Shown here in pieces: positions 1 through 9,080 of a stretch of DNA of 10,534 bases. This stretch comes from Pseudonocardiales bacterium (GTDB lineage: Bacteria; Actinomycetota; Actinomycetes; Mycobacteriales; Jatrophihabitantaceae), in contig JAVEEO010000208.1 of NCBI GenBank assembly GCA_030840415.1, positions 1 through 10,534 of the forward strand, read 5' to 3'. How positions within the stretch are numbered: position 1 is the stretch's first letter; the number at the start of each line of letters is the position of its first letter. A program made the translations under genes and the position numbers. A model generated the notes under the pieces. It had not been told where the DNA came from. It was given only the letters and a program-made list of their open reading frames with translations, and did no database searches.

Positions 1-828
1 AAGGTACGCGAGGCTGCCGGTTACGCCGTTGCCCTGGCCCGGCACCGGATTCCGGTGCGCACCGGGTCGGTGGTGGTCGCCGCGCACGGCAGTGACCGGC
101 TGGAGGCGGTGACCGTCGCCCGGCTGGACCGCGCCGGCTCGGTCCGCGACAGCACCCGCCGCCGGCTGGCGGTGGACGTGCTCGCGGTCGGCTACGGCTT
201 CAGCACCCAGTCCGAACTGCCGCAGCAGGCCGGGTGCGCGCTGGTCGCCACCGGCGACGGGGCGCTCGCGGTCAGCACCGACGGCGACCAGCAGACCAGC
301 AACCCGCGCGTCTACGCTGCCGGTGAGAGCACCGGCATCGGCGGCGCCCAGCTGGCCGTCGCCGAGGGCATCGTGGCCGGCGCCAGCGCCGCCCGGGCCG
401 CCGGCCGGTTCCTGGACACCGGCCGGTCCCCCGCGCCGGCCGGTAACGATCGCGATCTGCCGGCGGCCACTCGGGCGCGCGACCGGCTGCGCCGTTTCGC
501 CGCCGCGATGCATTCCGTCTATCCGATCCCCCGGTTCTGGATGGACCTTCTCGAACCCGGCACGGTGGTCTGCCGGTGCGAGGAGGTGAGCGCGGCCGAG
601 ATCGACGCCGCGATCGATGCCGGCGCCCGGGACGCGCGATCGGTCAAGCTGCTGTCCCGGGCCGGCATGGGGTGGTGCCAGGGGCGTGAGTGCGGCTATG
701 CCACCAGCTGCCTGACGGCCGCCCGCACCGGTCAGCCGCTCGACCTGGCAAGGGGTGCGAACCGGCCGGTCGCCGCCCCGATCCCGCTCGGCCTGCTCGC
801 CGCCACCGAATCCCCTTTCCAGTCCTGA
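1..828 (+). CDS. FAD-dependent oxidoreductase with C-terminal [2Fe-2S] BFD-like domain, 3' part (D-hydroxyproline dehydrogenase / opine oxidase subunit A type)
   Basis: The frame is open from base 1, so the N-terminus lies outside the window; 275 residues are visible, against roughly 450-480 for the family. The left part is the end of a two-dinucleotide-fold flavoprotein: a strand ending LAVDVLAVGYGF, then VYAAGESTGIGGAQLAVAEG, the second FAD-contacting motif. The C-terminal domain has the cysteine pattern CxC (visible residues 191 and 193) and C-x4-C (226 and 231) within KLLSRAGMGWCQGREC, typical of the BFD-like [2Fe-2S] domain of opine oxidase and D-hydroxyproline dehydrogenase A subunits. 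Such enzymes work as heteromeric membrane-linked dehydrogenases with a DAO-type flavoprotein and a small ferredoxin-like subunit; those partners would be upstream. The three genes that follow all fit hydroxyproline breakdown, so oxidation of cis-4-hydroxy-D-proline is the favoured role (inference). A related D-proline, opine or octopine oxidase is the alternative. Confidence 0.85.
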   Translation, partial: KVREAAGYAVALARHRIPVRTGSVVVAAHGSDRLEAVTVARLDRAGSVRDSTRRRLAVDVLAVGYGFSTQSELPQQAGCALVATGDGALAVSTDGDQQTSNPRVYAAGESTGIGGAQLAVAEGIVAGASAARAAGRFLDTGRSPAPAGNDRDLPAATRARDRLRRFAAAMHSVYPIPRFWMDLLEPGTVVCRCEEVSAAEIDAAIDAGARDARSVKLLSRAGMGWCQGRECGYATSCLTAARTGQPLDLARGANRPVAAPIPLGLLAATESPFQS

Positions 829-856
829 CCGAATCCCCTTTCCAGTCCTGACCGAA
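805..856 (+). repeat. Perfect 23-bp tandem duplication over the stop codon of the first gene
   Basis: Bases 805-827 are repeated exactly at 828-850, and the first six bases of a third copy (accgaa) follow at 851-856. The unit begins accgaatccc and ends ccagtcctg. The TGA stop of the upstream gene (826-828) is formed across the junction of copies one and two. Because 23 is not a multiple of three, the second copy is read in another frame and adds nothing to the protein. The repeat lengthens the spacer before the next gene to 59 bases. It looks like a recent slippage event rather than a binding site. Confidence 0.9.
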
Positions 857-887
857 ACACCGACAGCACCCGACGAAGGAGCGCCAG

Positions 888-1790
888 ATGAACCGCAAGC
901 CGTGGCACGGAGTTCTCGTCGCGACCCCGCTGCCCTGGAAGGAGGAGAACGACGACACCCCCGACCTGGACGCCTACGCCGCGCACGTCCGCTGGCTGGC
1001 GGCCAGCGGTTGCGACGGCGTGACGCCCAACGGGTCGCTGGGCGAGTACCAGAACCTCACCGACGACCAGCGCGCCGCCGTGGTGCGCACTGCCGTGCAG
1101 GCCGCACCGGACGGGTTCGTGGTGATGCCCGGGATCGGTGCCTACGGCGCCAAGCAGGCCCGCCGCAATGCCGAGGTCGCTGGCGAGGCGGGCTGCCCGG
1201 CCGTGATGTTGCTACCGCCGAACTCCTACCGGGCCCGGCCGGCCGACGTGATCGAGCACTACCGGATCGTCGCCGAGGCCGGCGTGCCGATCGTGGCCTA
1301 CAACAACCCCTTCGACACCAAGGTCGACCTGGTTCCGCAACTGCTGGCCCAGCTGTACTCCGAGGGGCTGATCGTCGCGGTCAAGGAGTTCTCCGGCGAC
1401 GTGCGCCGCTTCTACGAACTCCGCGAACTGGTTCCCGAGCTCGACGTGCTGGCCGGTAGCGACGACGTCGTCCTCGAACTGGCCCTGGCCGGCTCGCCGG
1501 GCTGGATCGCCGGGTATCCGAACGCGTTTCCGGCTTCCTGCGTCGAGCTGTTCGCGGCCGCGCGGGCGCGCGAGCTGGACAAGGCGCTACCGCTGTACGA
1601 GGCGTTGCACCCGCTGCTGCGCTGGGACTCCAAGACCGAGTTCGTGCAGGCGATCAAGCTGTCGATGGACCTCGTTCCCGGCGCGATCGACGGCGGTCGC
1701 TGCCAGCCGCCGCGCGGGCCGCTGGCCGAGGCTGACGCCGCGACCATCCGGGAGGCGACCGAGAAGGCACTCGCCGCCGGTCTGCACTGA
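888..1790 (+). CDS. DapA-family lyase, probable 1-pyrroline-4-hydroxy-2-carboxylate deaminase (LhpC type)
   Basis: This is a 300-residue class I aldolase-fold protein of the dihydrodipicolinate synthase/N-acetylneuraminate lyase family. Visible family features are the substrate carboxylate-binding loop GVTPNGSLGEYQNLT (44-58), the catalytic tyrosine Y138 in IVAYNNP and the Schiff-base lysine K166 in VAVKEFSGD. Length is normal. The ATG at 888 has a clear ribosome binding site (AAGGAG, 876-881). The loop departs from the GTTGE of true DapA, and the gene lies between a hydroxyproline-dehydrogenase-type subunit and a proline racemase-family epimerase. The best role is therefore deamination of pyrroline-4-hydroxy-2-carboxylate to 2-oxoglutarate semialdehyde, releasing ammonia, in the cytoplasm. 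The fold and lysine are read directly; the substrate is inferred from context. Other DapA-like aldolases (for example 5-dehydro-4-deoxyglucarate dehydratase) would also lead to 2-oxoglutarate semialdehyde, but the epimerase next door favours hydroxyproline. Confidence 0.88.
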   Translation: MNRKPWHGVLVATPLPWKEENDDTPDLDAYAAHVRWLAASGCDGVTPNGSLGEYQNLTDDQRAAVVRTAVQAAPDGFVVMPGIGAYGAKQARRNAEVAGEAGCPAVMLLPPNSYRARPADVIEHYRIVAEAGVPIVAYNNPFDTKVDLVPQLLAQLYSEGLIVAVKEFSGDVRRFYELRELVPELDVLAGSDDVVLELALAGSPGWIAGYPNAFPASCVELFAAARARELDKALPLYEALHPLLRWDSKTEFVQAIKLSMDLVPGAIDGGRCQPPRGPLAEADAATIREATEKALAAGLH

Positions 1791-1820
1791 CCGTCGCGCA
1801 ACGACATCGAGGAGCGATTC

Positions 1821-2822
1821 ATGAGATCGGTACGCACGCTGCACGCGGTCGACTCGCACACCGAGGGCATGCCGACCCGCGTCATCGTCGGCGGGGTCGG
1901 TGCGCTTCCAGGCAACACCATGGCGCAGCGGCGGGTCAACTTTCTGCGCGACAGCGATGAGCTGCGGACGCTGCTGATGTTCGAACCGCGCGGCCACAAC
2001 GCGATGTCCGGCGCGATCCTGCAACCGCCGACCCGGCCGGACTGTGACTGGGGGGTGCTCTACATCGAGGTGTCCGGCTGCCTGCCGATGTGCGGCCACG
2101 GCACCATCGGGGTTGCCACGGTGCTGGTCGAGACGGGCATGGTGCCGGTGGTGGAGCCGGTCACCACCATCCGGCTGGACACCCCGGCCGGGGTGGTGGT
2201 CGCCGAGGTCGCGGTCGAGGACGGCGCCGCCCGCGCGGTGACGATCCGCAACGTGGCCTCGTTCTCCCTCGCGCTCGACCAGCAGGTCGAGGTCCCCGGT
2301 CTGGGAACCGTGGACTACGACCTGGCCTTCGGCGGCAACTTCTACGCGATGGTCGAGCTCGCCAAGCTCGGCTTCGACTTCGACCGCGCCCAGCAGCAGG
2401 GCATCGTCGAGGCGGGGCTGGCGATCATGGCAGCCATCAACACCACGAACCTGCCGGTCCACCCCGAGGACGCCGGCATCACCGGTTGCCACCACGTGCA
2501 GTTCGTCGCCGCCGGCTCGACCGCCCGGCACTCCCGGCACGCCATGGCGATCTACCCGGGCTGGTTCGACCGCTCGCCGTGCGGCACCGGCACCAGTGCC
2601 CGGATGGCGCAGTTGCACGCCCGCGGCGAACTGCCGCTGCACACCGACTTCGTCAACGAGTCCTTCATCGGCACCCGGTTCATCGGTCGCCTGGTGGAGC
2701 AGACCACGATCGCCGGGCTGCCCGCCGTGGTGCCCACCATCACCGGCCGGGCATGGGTCACCGGTACCGCCCAGTACCTGCTCGATCCAACCGACCCGTT
2801 CCCGGCCGGTTTCCGTTTCTGA
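1821..2822 (+). CDS. Proline racemase-family enzyme, probable 4-hydroxyproline 2-epimerase
   Basis: A 333-residue protein, the usual length of the family. Both catalytic cysteines are present: C91 in MCGHGTIG and C254 in SPCGTGTSARMA, with D250 just before the second as in known members. Having both cysteines argues against trans-3-hydroxy-L-proline dehydratase, which lacks one of them, and for a two-base racemase or epimerase acting at C2. The reaction inferred is trans-4-hydroxy-L-proline to cis-4-hydroxy-D-proline, the entry step of the pathway (the LhpA role in Pseudomonas). Proline racemase itself cannot be excluded from the motifs, but the downstream deaminase and semialdehyde dehydrogenase make hydroxyproline much more likely. 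The ATG has a good ribosome binding site (GAGGAG, 1809-1814) and lies 30 bases after the previous stop, so it is almost certainly co-transcribed. The enzyme needs no cofactor and is cytoplasmic. Confidence 0.9.
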   Translation: MRSVRTLHAVDSHTEGMPTRVIVGGVGALPGNTMAQRRVNFLRDSDELRTLLMFEPRGHNAMSGAILQPPTRPDCDWGVLYIEVSGCLPMCGHGTIGVATVLVETGMVPVVEPVTTIRLDTPAGVVVAEVAVEDGAARAVTIRNVASFSLALDQQVEVPGLGTVDYDLAFGGNFYAMVELAKLGFDFDRAQQQGIVEAGLAIMAAINTTNLPVHPEDAGITGCHHVQFVAAGSTARHSRHAMAIYPGWFDRSPCGTGTSARMAQLHARGELPLHTDFVNESFIGTRFIGRLVEQTTIAGLPAVVPTITGRAWVTGTAQYLLDPTDPFPAGFRF

Positions 2823-2856
2823 GTTCCGTCATCGCAGCCGAGAGGGCATCCCGCTC

Positions 2857-4236
2857 ATGATCACCTCGACCTCCCCGCAACGGCCCGACGATGTCGTCGT
2901 CTCGGTCGGGGCCACCGAACCGGGCGCCGTGCGCTCGGCAGCCGAAGCCGCCCGCAAGGCCCAGGCCGACTGGCTCGACGCCGGCGCGGCCGGCCGGGCC
3001 CAGGCCCTCGGCAAGGCGGCCGACGCCGTGCAGGCCGCCGCGGCCGAATTGGCGGCGCTGGCAGTGCGCGAGGTCGGCAAGCCGCTGGCCGAGGCGCGCG
3101 GCGAGATCGCCCGGTCGGTGGCGATCCTGCGCTTCTACGCCCAGCAGCCGTTCGAGGAGATCGGCGCGGTGCACCAGCCGTCCGGCACCGGCCTGCTGTT
3201 CACCTCCCGGCGGCCGCGCGGGCTGGCCGGGCTGATCACCCCGTGGAACTTCCCGTTCGCCATCCCGCTGTGGAAGGCCGCGCCGGCACTGGCCTACGGC
3301 AATGCCGTGCTGCTCAAACCGGCCGAACAGGCGAGCGCCTGCGCCCTGCGGTTGCACGAACTGCTCGCCCCCCTGCTGCCGGCCGGGCTGTTCACCGTCC
3401 TTCCCGGCGGCGCGGACACCGGCGGGGCCGTCGTCGAGGAGGCCGACGTGCTGTCCTTCACCGGCTCGACCGCCGTCGGACGCACCCTGGTGGCGACCGC
3501 CGCCCAACGGGGCATTCCGGTGCAGGCCGAGATGGGTGGCCAGAATCCGGCCATCGTGCTGCCCGACGCCGACGTCGAGGCCGCCGCGCGCAGCATCGCG
3601 GCCGCTGTGGCGGGCTACGCCGGGCAGAAGTGCACCGCTACCAAAAGGGTGATCGTCGTCGGTGAGCCGGCCCGGTTCACCGAGGCGCTGGTCGCGGCGG
3701 TGCGCGCCCTGGGGGTCGGCGACCCGGCCCGGGAGGACGTCGCGGTCGGTCCGGTGATCGACTCGGCAGCCCGGGACCGGGTGCTGGCCGCCGCCGCCAG
3801 CGTCGAGGCGGCCGGTGGCCGGGTGCTCACCGGCGAGCCCACGTCTCGCGCGTCCGGGGCCGAGAACACCGGCTGGTTCGTGGCGCCCACGGTGGCCGAC
3901 GGGCTGCCCGCCGAGCACGTGCTCGAGTGCGACGAGGTGTTCGGCCCGATCTGCTCGGTCAGCAGCGTGGCAACGCTCGATCAGGCGATCAGCCGCGCCA
4001 ACGCCGTCCGGCACGGGCTGGTTGCCGCCGTCTACACCCGCGACCTGGCCGGCGCGCTCGAGGCCGTCCAGCACCTGGCCGCCGGCATGATCAAGGTCAA
4101 CGCACCGACCACCGGCGTCGACTTCTACCTGCCATTCGGTGGCGTGAAGGCATCCAGTTACGGCTCGAAGGAGCAGGGCACGGCAGCCGTCGACATCTTC
4201 ACCAGCGTGCACACCGTCACCGTCGAAGCCGGCTGA
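2857..4236 (+). CDS. NAD(P)-dependent aldehyde dehydrogenase, probable 2-oxoglutarate semialdehyde (2,5-dioxovalerate) dehydrogenase
   Basis: A 459-residue aldehyde dehydrogenase superfamily protein, slightly short for the family (about 480) because of a compact N-terminus. Catalytic features in order: N131 in TPWNFPF, the cofactor-binding KPAEQ (154-158) and FTGSTAVG (201-208), the general base E225 in EMGGQNP, the nucleophile C259 in GQKCTATKR, and E360 in DEVFGP. The frame stays open upstream into the epimerase gene. ATG 2857 was chosen because it lies 34 bases after the epimerase stop, follows a purine-rich GAGAGGG (2840-2846) and starts where homology to the family starts. In this operon the natural substrate is the semialdehyde made by the deaminase, oxidised to 2-oxoglutarate for the TCA cycle. 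Substrate is inferred from context; succinate or glutarate semialdehyde would be alternatives on sequence alone. Confidence 0.88.
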   Translation: MITSTSPQRPDDVVVSVGATEPGAVRSAAEAARKAQADWLDAGAAGRAQALGKAADAVQAAAAELAALAVREVGKPLAEARGEIARSVAILRFYAQQPFEEIGAVHQPSGTGLLFTSRRPRGLAGLITPWNFPFAIPLWKAAPALAYGNAVLLKPAEQASACALRLHELLAPLLPAGLFTVLPGGADTGGAVVEEADVLSFTGSTAVGRTLVATAAQRGIPVQAEMGGQNPAIVLPDADVEAAARSIAAAVAGYAGQKCTATKRVIVVGEPARFTEALVAAVRALGVGDPAREDVAVGPVIDSAARDRVLAAAASVEAAGGRVLTGEPTSRASGAENTGWFVAPTVADGLPAEHVLECDEVFGPICSVSSVATLDQAISRANAVRHGLVAAVYTRDLAGALEAVQHLAAGMIKVNAPTTGVDFYLPFGGVKASSYGSKEQGTAAVDIFTSVHTVTVEAG

Positions 4237-4241
4237 GCGCG

Positions 4242-4940
4242 GTGACGGGTTCGCGGTCGTTGGCCGAGGACAAGCCGGCGCTGCAGTCGGTCGGCTCCCG
4301 GACCAGTCTGCGCGACGAGGCCATCGCGACCTTGCAGGCTGCCATCGTCGCCGGCGAGCTGCGGCCGCGGGTGGTGTACTCCGCGCCGGCCCTGGCCGCG
4401 CAACTGGGCATGTCCGCCACCCCGGTCCGCGAGGCGATGCTCGACCTGGTCAAGGAGGGCCTGGTCGAGACCGTTCGCAACAAGGGCTTCCGGGTCGTCG
4501 AACTGGCCGCCGCCGAGCTCGACGAGCTCACCGAACTGCGGCTGCTGCTGGAGGTGCCCTCGGCGCGCGCGCTGGCCCGGCGCGGGCTGTCTCCGGCCGA
4601 GTACCGGACGCTCAAGCAGCTGGCCGGCCAGATCGAGCGCGCCGCCGTCGGCTCGGACATGGTCGCCCACAACAAGGCCGACCTGGAGTTCCACACCGCG
4701 CTGCTGGGCCTGCTCGGCAACCGCGCGCTGGTGGCCACCGTGCTGTCCCTGCGGCTGCGCTCCCGGTTGTACGGCATGTCCGCGCTGGCCGATTCCGGCC
4801 AGCTGCTGCCCACCTCGCACGAGCACGTCGAGCTGCTGGACAAGATCCGGGACCGGGATGCGGCCGGTGCCGCCCGGCTGATGCGCCAGCACATCGGCCA
4901 CGTCCGCGGCTCGTGGGCGACCGGCACCGCCGAGCACTGA
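4242..4940 (+). CDS. GntR-family transcriptional regulator, FadR/FCD subfamily
   Basis: A 232-residue protein. Residues about 22-87 form the winged helix-turn-helix (start SLRDEAIATLQAAIVAGEL, recognition region MSATPVREAMLDLVKEGLV, wing NKGFRVVE). Residues about 93-225 are an all-helical FCD ligand domain. The FCD metal ligands look intact: D147 and H151 in ADLEFH, H193 or H195 in SHEH, and H217 in RQHIGH. It probably senses hydroxyproline or a pathway intermediate and controls the operon; this is inference from position. The start is GTG 4242, only 5 bases after the aldehyde dehydrogenase stop and without a convincing Shine-Dalgarno sequence, which suggests translational coupling. TTG 4260 is another possible start. 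The reading frame extends far upstream, but that part overlaps the aldehyde dehydrogenase out of frame and shows no domain. Confidence 0.87.
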   Translation: MTGSRSLAEDKPALQSVGSRTSLRDEAIATLQAAIVAGELRPRVVYSAPALAAQLGMSATPVREAMLDLVKEGLVETVRNKGFRVVELAAAELDELTELRLLLEVPSARALARRGLSPAEYRTLKQLAGQIERAAVGSDMVAHNKADLEFHTALLGLLGNRALVATVLSLRLRSRLYGMSALADSGQLLPTSHEHVELLDKIRDRDAAGAARLMRQHIGHVRGSWATGTAEH

Positions 4941-4965
4941 TCTCCCCATCCTGAAAGGGTTATTC

Positions 4966-5931
4966 ATGGTTGACCCACGCTCGATGCCGCAGCGGGCGAT
5001 CGGCGGCCGCGCGGTCGGTGCGGTCGGGCTCGGCTGCATGCCGATGAGCTGGTTCTACGACCGCGGCTCGCGCAACGACACCGAGGCGGTCGACGTCGTC
5101 CGGACCGCGCTGGAGCACGGCGTCACGCTGCTCGACACCGCCGACGTCTACGGCCCGTTCAGCAACGAGACGCTGCTCGGGCAGGCACTGGCCGGCCGCC
5201 GGGACGACGCCTTCGTCGCCACCAAGGTCGGCCTGCTGGTCGAGGGCGGGTCGAACTACTCCCGCAACGGATCGCGGGACCACATCATCGCCTCCTGCGA
5301 GGCGTCGCTGCGCCGGCTGGGCACCGACCGCATCGACCTGTACCAGTTGCACCGGGTCGATCCGGCCGTCCCGATCGAGGACAGCGTGGCGGCGCTGGCC
5401 GAGCTGGTGCAGGCCGGCAAGGTGCGCGCGATCGGGCTGTCCGAGGTCAGCATGGCCGAGCTGGAGCGGGCCGCCCGGATCGCGCCGATCGCGTCGGTGC
5501 AGTCGGAGTTCAGCCTGTGGACCCGGGACCCGGCCCGCAACGGCGTGCTGGACTGGTGCCAGGAGCACGGCGCCGCGCTGCTGGCCTACGCCCCGCTCGG
5601 GCGCGGCTACCTCACCGGCGCCATCCGCTCGGCCGCCGACCTGCCATCCGACGACTGGCGCCGGGAGAACCCGCGCTTCCAGCCGGCGGCGCTGCGCGCG
5701 AACGAGCGCATGCTGGCCACCGTGCTCGACGTGGCCGCACGCAGCGGCGTGACCCCGGCGCAGGTCGCGCTGCGCTGGTTGCTCGGCTTCAGCGAGCGGG
5801 TCATCCCGATCCCCGGCACCAAACGGGCAGCCCGGGTGATCGAGAATGCCCAGGCAGCGACGGTGGAGTTGAGTCCGGCCGATGCGGCGTTGCTGGACGC
5901 GCTACCCGAGCCCGCTGCCCCGCGCTACTGA
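4966..5931 (+). CDS. Aldo/keto reductase (AKR13/YakC-like)
   Basis: A 321-residue (beta/alpha)8-barrel NADPH-dependent oxidoreductase of normal length. The catalytic tetrad is complete: D57 in LLDTAD, Y62 in DVYG, K87 in ATKVG and H129 in LYQLHRVD. The C-terminal cofactor motif IPGTKRAARVIENAQA (282-297) is that of NADPH-binding AKRs, and GLGCMPMS near the start resembles the AKR13 group. ATG 4966 follows GAAAGG (4953-4958) and lies 25 bases behind the regulator stop, so it is the likely last gene of the operon. No aldo/keto reductase belongs to the established hydroxyproline route. It may reduce an aldehyde or keto intermediate such as the semialdehyde, or detoxify reactive carbonyls. The substrate cannot be told from the sequence. 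Confidence 0.88.
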   Translation: MVDPRSMPQRAIGGRAVGAVGLGCMPMSWFYDRGSRNDTEAVDVVRTALEHGVTLLDTADVYGPFSNETLLGQALAGRRDDAFVATKVGLLVEGGSNYSRNGSRDHIIASCEASLRRLGTDRIDLYQLHRVDPAVPIEDSVAALAELVQAGKVRAIGLSEVSMAELERAARIAPIASVQSEFSLWTRDPARNGVLDWCQEHGAALLAYAPLGRGYLTGAIRSAADLPSDDWRRENPRFQPAALRANERMLATVLDVAARSGVTPAQVALRWLLGFSERVIPIPGTKRAARVIENAQAATVELSPADAALLDALPEPAAPRY

Positions 5932-6015
5932 TCCGGCGGCTGGGCCGCGGGTTCGACGGGCGCGCCAGGAGCTGCCGGATTCAGGGTGGCGCCGGCTCAC
6001 CCACACCTGAAAAGC

Positions 6016-6057
6016 CGAACCGGGGTAGCAAGCCGAAACGCTTGCCACCCCGGTTCG
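6016..6057 (-). terminator. Rho-independent terminator of katG
   Basis: Bases 6016-6033 pair with 6040-6057 to give an 18-bp stem around a 6-base loop. The only irregular position is 6027/6048, which is A-C in the + strand RNA but a G-U wobble in the - strand RNA, so the hairpin is fully paired only for - strand transcripts. On the - strand it is followed by GCTTTTC (a T4 run at 6013-6010). It lies 34 bases beyond the katG stop. On the + strand no T run follows, but the stem could still help end the convergent aldo/keto reductase transcript. Confidence 0.85.
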
Positions 6058-6091
6058 CGAGGAGCACAACTACCAGGATGTCCCCTACCGG

Positions 6092-8828
<2,737 letters not shown>

Positions 8829-8835
8829 GGTCCGG

Positions 8836-8864
8836 AGTCTGGCCCATTTTCTTGAATCAATCAA
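8836..8864 (-). promoter_or_regulatory. Probable furA promoter giving a leaderless message
   Basis: Read on the - strand, TTGATT (8864-8859) is followed after 17 bases by CAGACT (8841-8836), and the furA GTG begins 7 bases later at 8828. Both hexamers fit the actinobacterial housekeeping pattern loosely, the -35 better than the -10. The spacing puts the transcription start on or next to the start codon, which explains the absent ribosome binding site. The start point is predicted, not measured. Confidence 0.55.
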
Positions 8865-8865
8865 G
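8851..8865. promoter_or_regulatory. Imperfect palindrome over the furA -35 box, candidate FurA operator
   Basis: The 15-base sequence cttgaatcaatcaag is palindromic at 12 of 15 positions, with perfect 5-base outer arms (cttga/tcaag). It is conspicuously AT-rich in a GC-rich region and covers the predicted -35 hexamer of furA. FurA proteins are known to autoregulate through an AT-rich element at this place, so occupancy here would block RNA polymerase. The match to a defined FurA box could not be tested without an alignment. Confidence 0.55.
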
Positions 8866-9069
8866 TCCTGGCCGCTCCTGGCCACCGGACACGACCGCCC
8901 GATCCGGCGGCAGCCGGGACCGACGCGGCGGCGGGGTCAAGATCGCTCAGCGCACTGGACAAGTGGCATTAACAAGACGAGAGTGCAACCTGCAGTCACC
9001 ATCCGTGGCCGGGCGACGTGGCGCCCCCACCGGACGGACTGCCTGGATATTCCCCGTAAAGTCAATCAC

Positions 9070-9073
9070 AGGA
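9070..9073 (+). promoter_or_regulatory. Ribosome binding site deciding the HDO gene start
   Basis: AGGA ends 7 bases before ATG 9081 but only 1 base before the in-frame GTG 9075, so ATG 9081 is the usable start and the protein begins MVDDGTVDED. Confidence 0.65.
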
Positions 9074-9080
9074 TGTGGTC

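Larger units (their letters stand above)
8829..9080. other. Divergent intergenic region between furA and the diiron oxidase gene
   Basis: This is a 252-base region with no supported gene. Its left end holds the furA promoter and palindrome. A heptamer of that palindrome, tcaatca (8857-8863), recurs at 9062-9068 just before the ribosome binding site of the right-hand gene. A possible -10 box TAAAGT (9057-9062) lies 18 bases before that gene's ATG, but no good -35 box accompanies it. A short inverted repeat gggcg/cgccc lies at 9011-9026. Nothing else stands out. Confidence 0.5.

Noticed and set aside
2596..2856. N-terminal extension of the aldehyde dehydrogenase into the epimerase gene.
   Set aside because: The extension is Pro/Ser/Arg-rich out-of-frame epimerase sequence; family similarity starts after ATG 2857, which has a plausible ribosome binding site.
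2758..4212. Long open frame on the - strand opposite the aldehyde dehydrogenase (484 codons).
   Set aside because: Gly/Arg/His-rich composition and no domain; the + strand frame carries all aldehyde dehydrogenase active-site residues.
5931..5980. Possible terminator of the aldo/keto reductase: atccggc (5931-5937) pairs with gccggat (5974-5980).
   Set aside because: The stem is 7 bp, the enclosed loop is 36 bases and no T run follows; it is not convincing beside the stronger hairpin at 6016-6057.
8829..8885. Longer FurA protein starting at 8885.
   Set aside because: The extra 19 residues have no counterpart in FurA proteins and would be encoded across the predicted promoter and palindrome.
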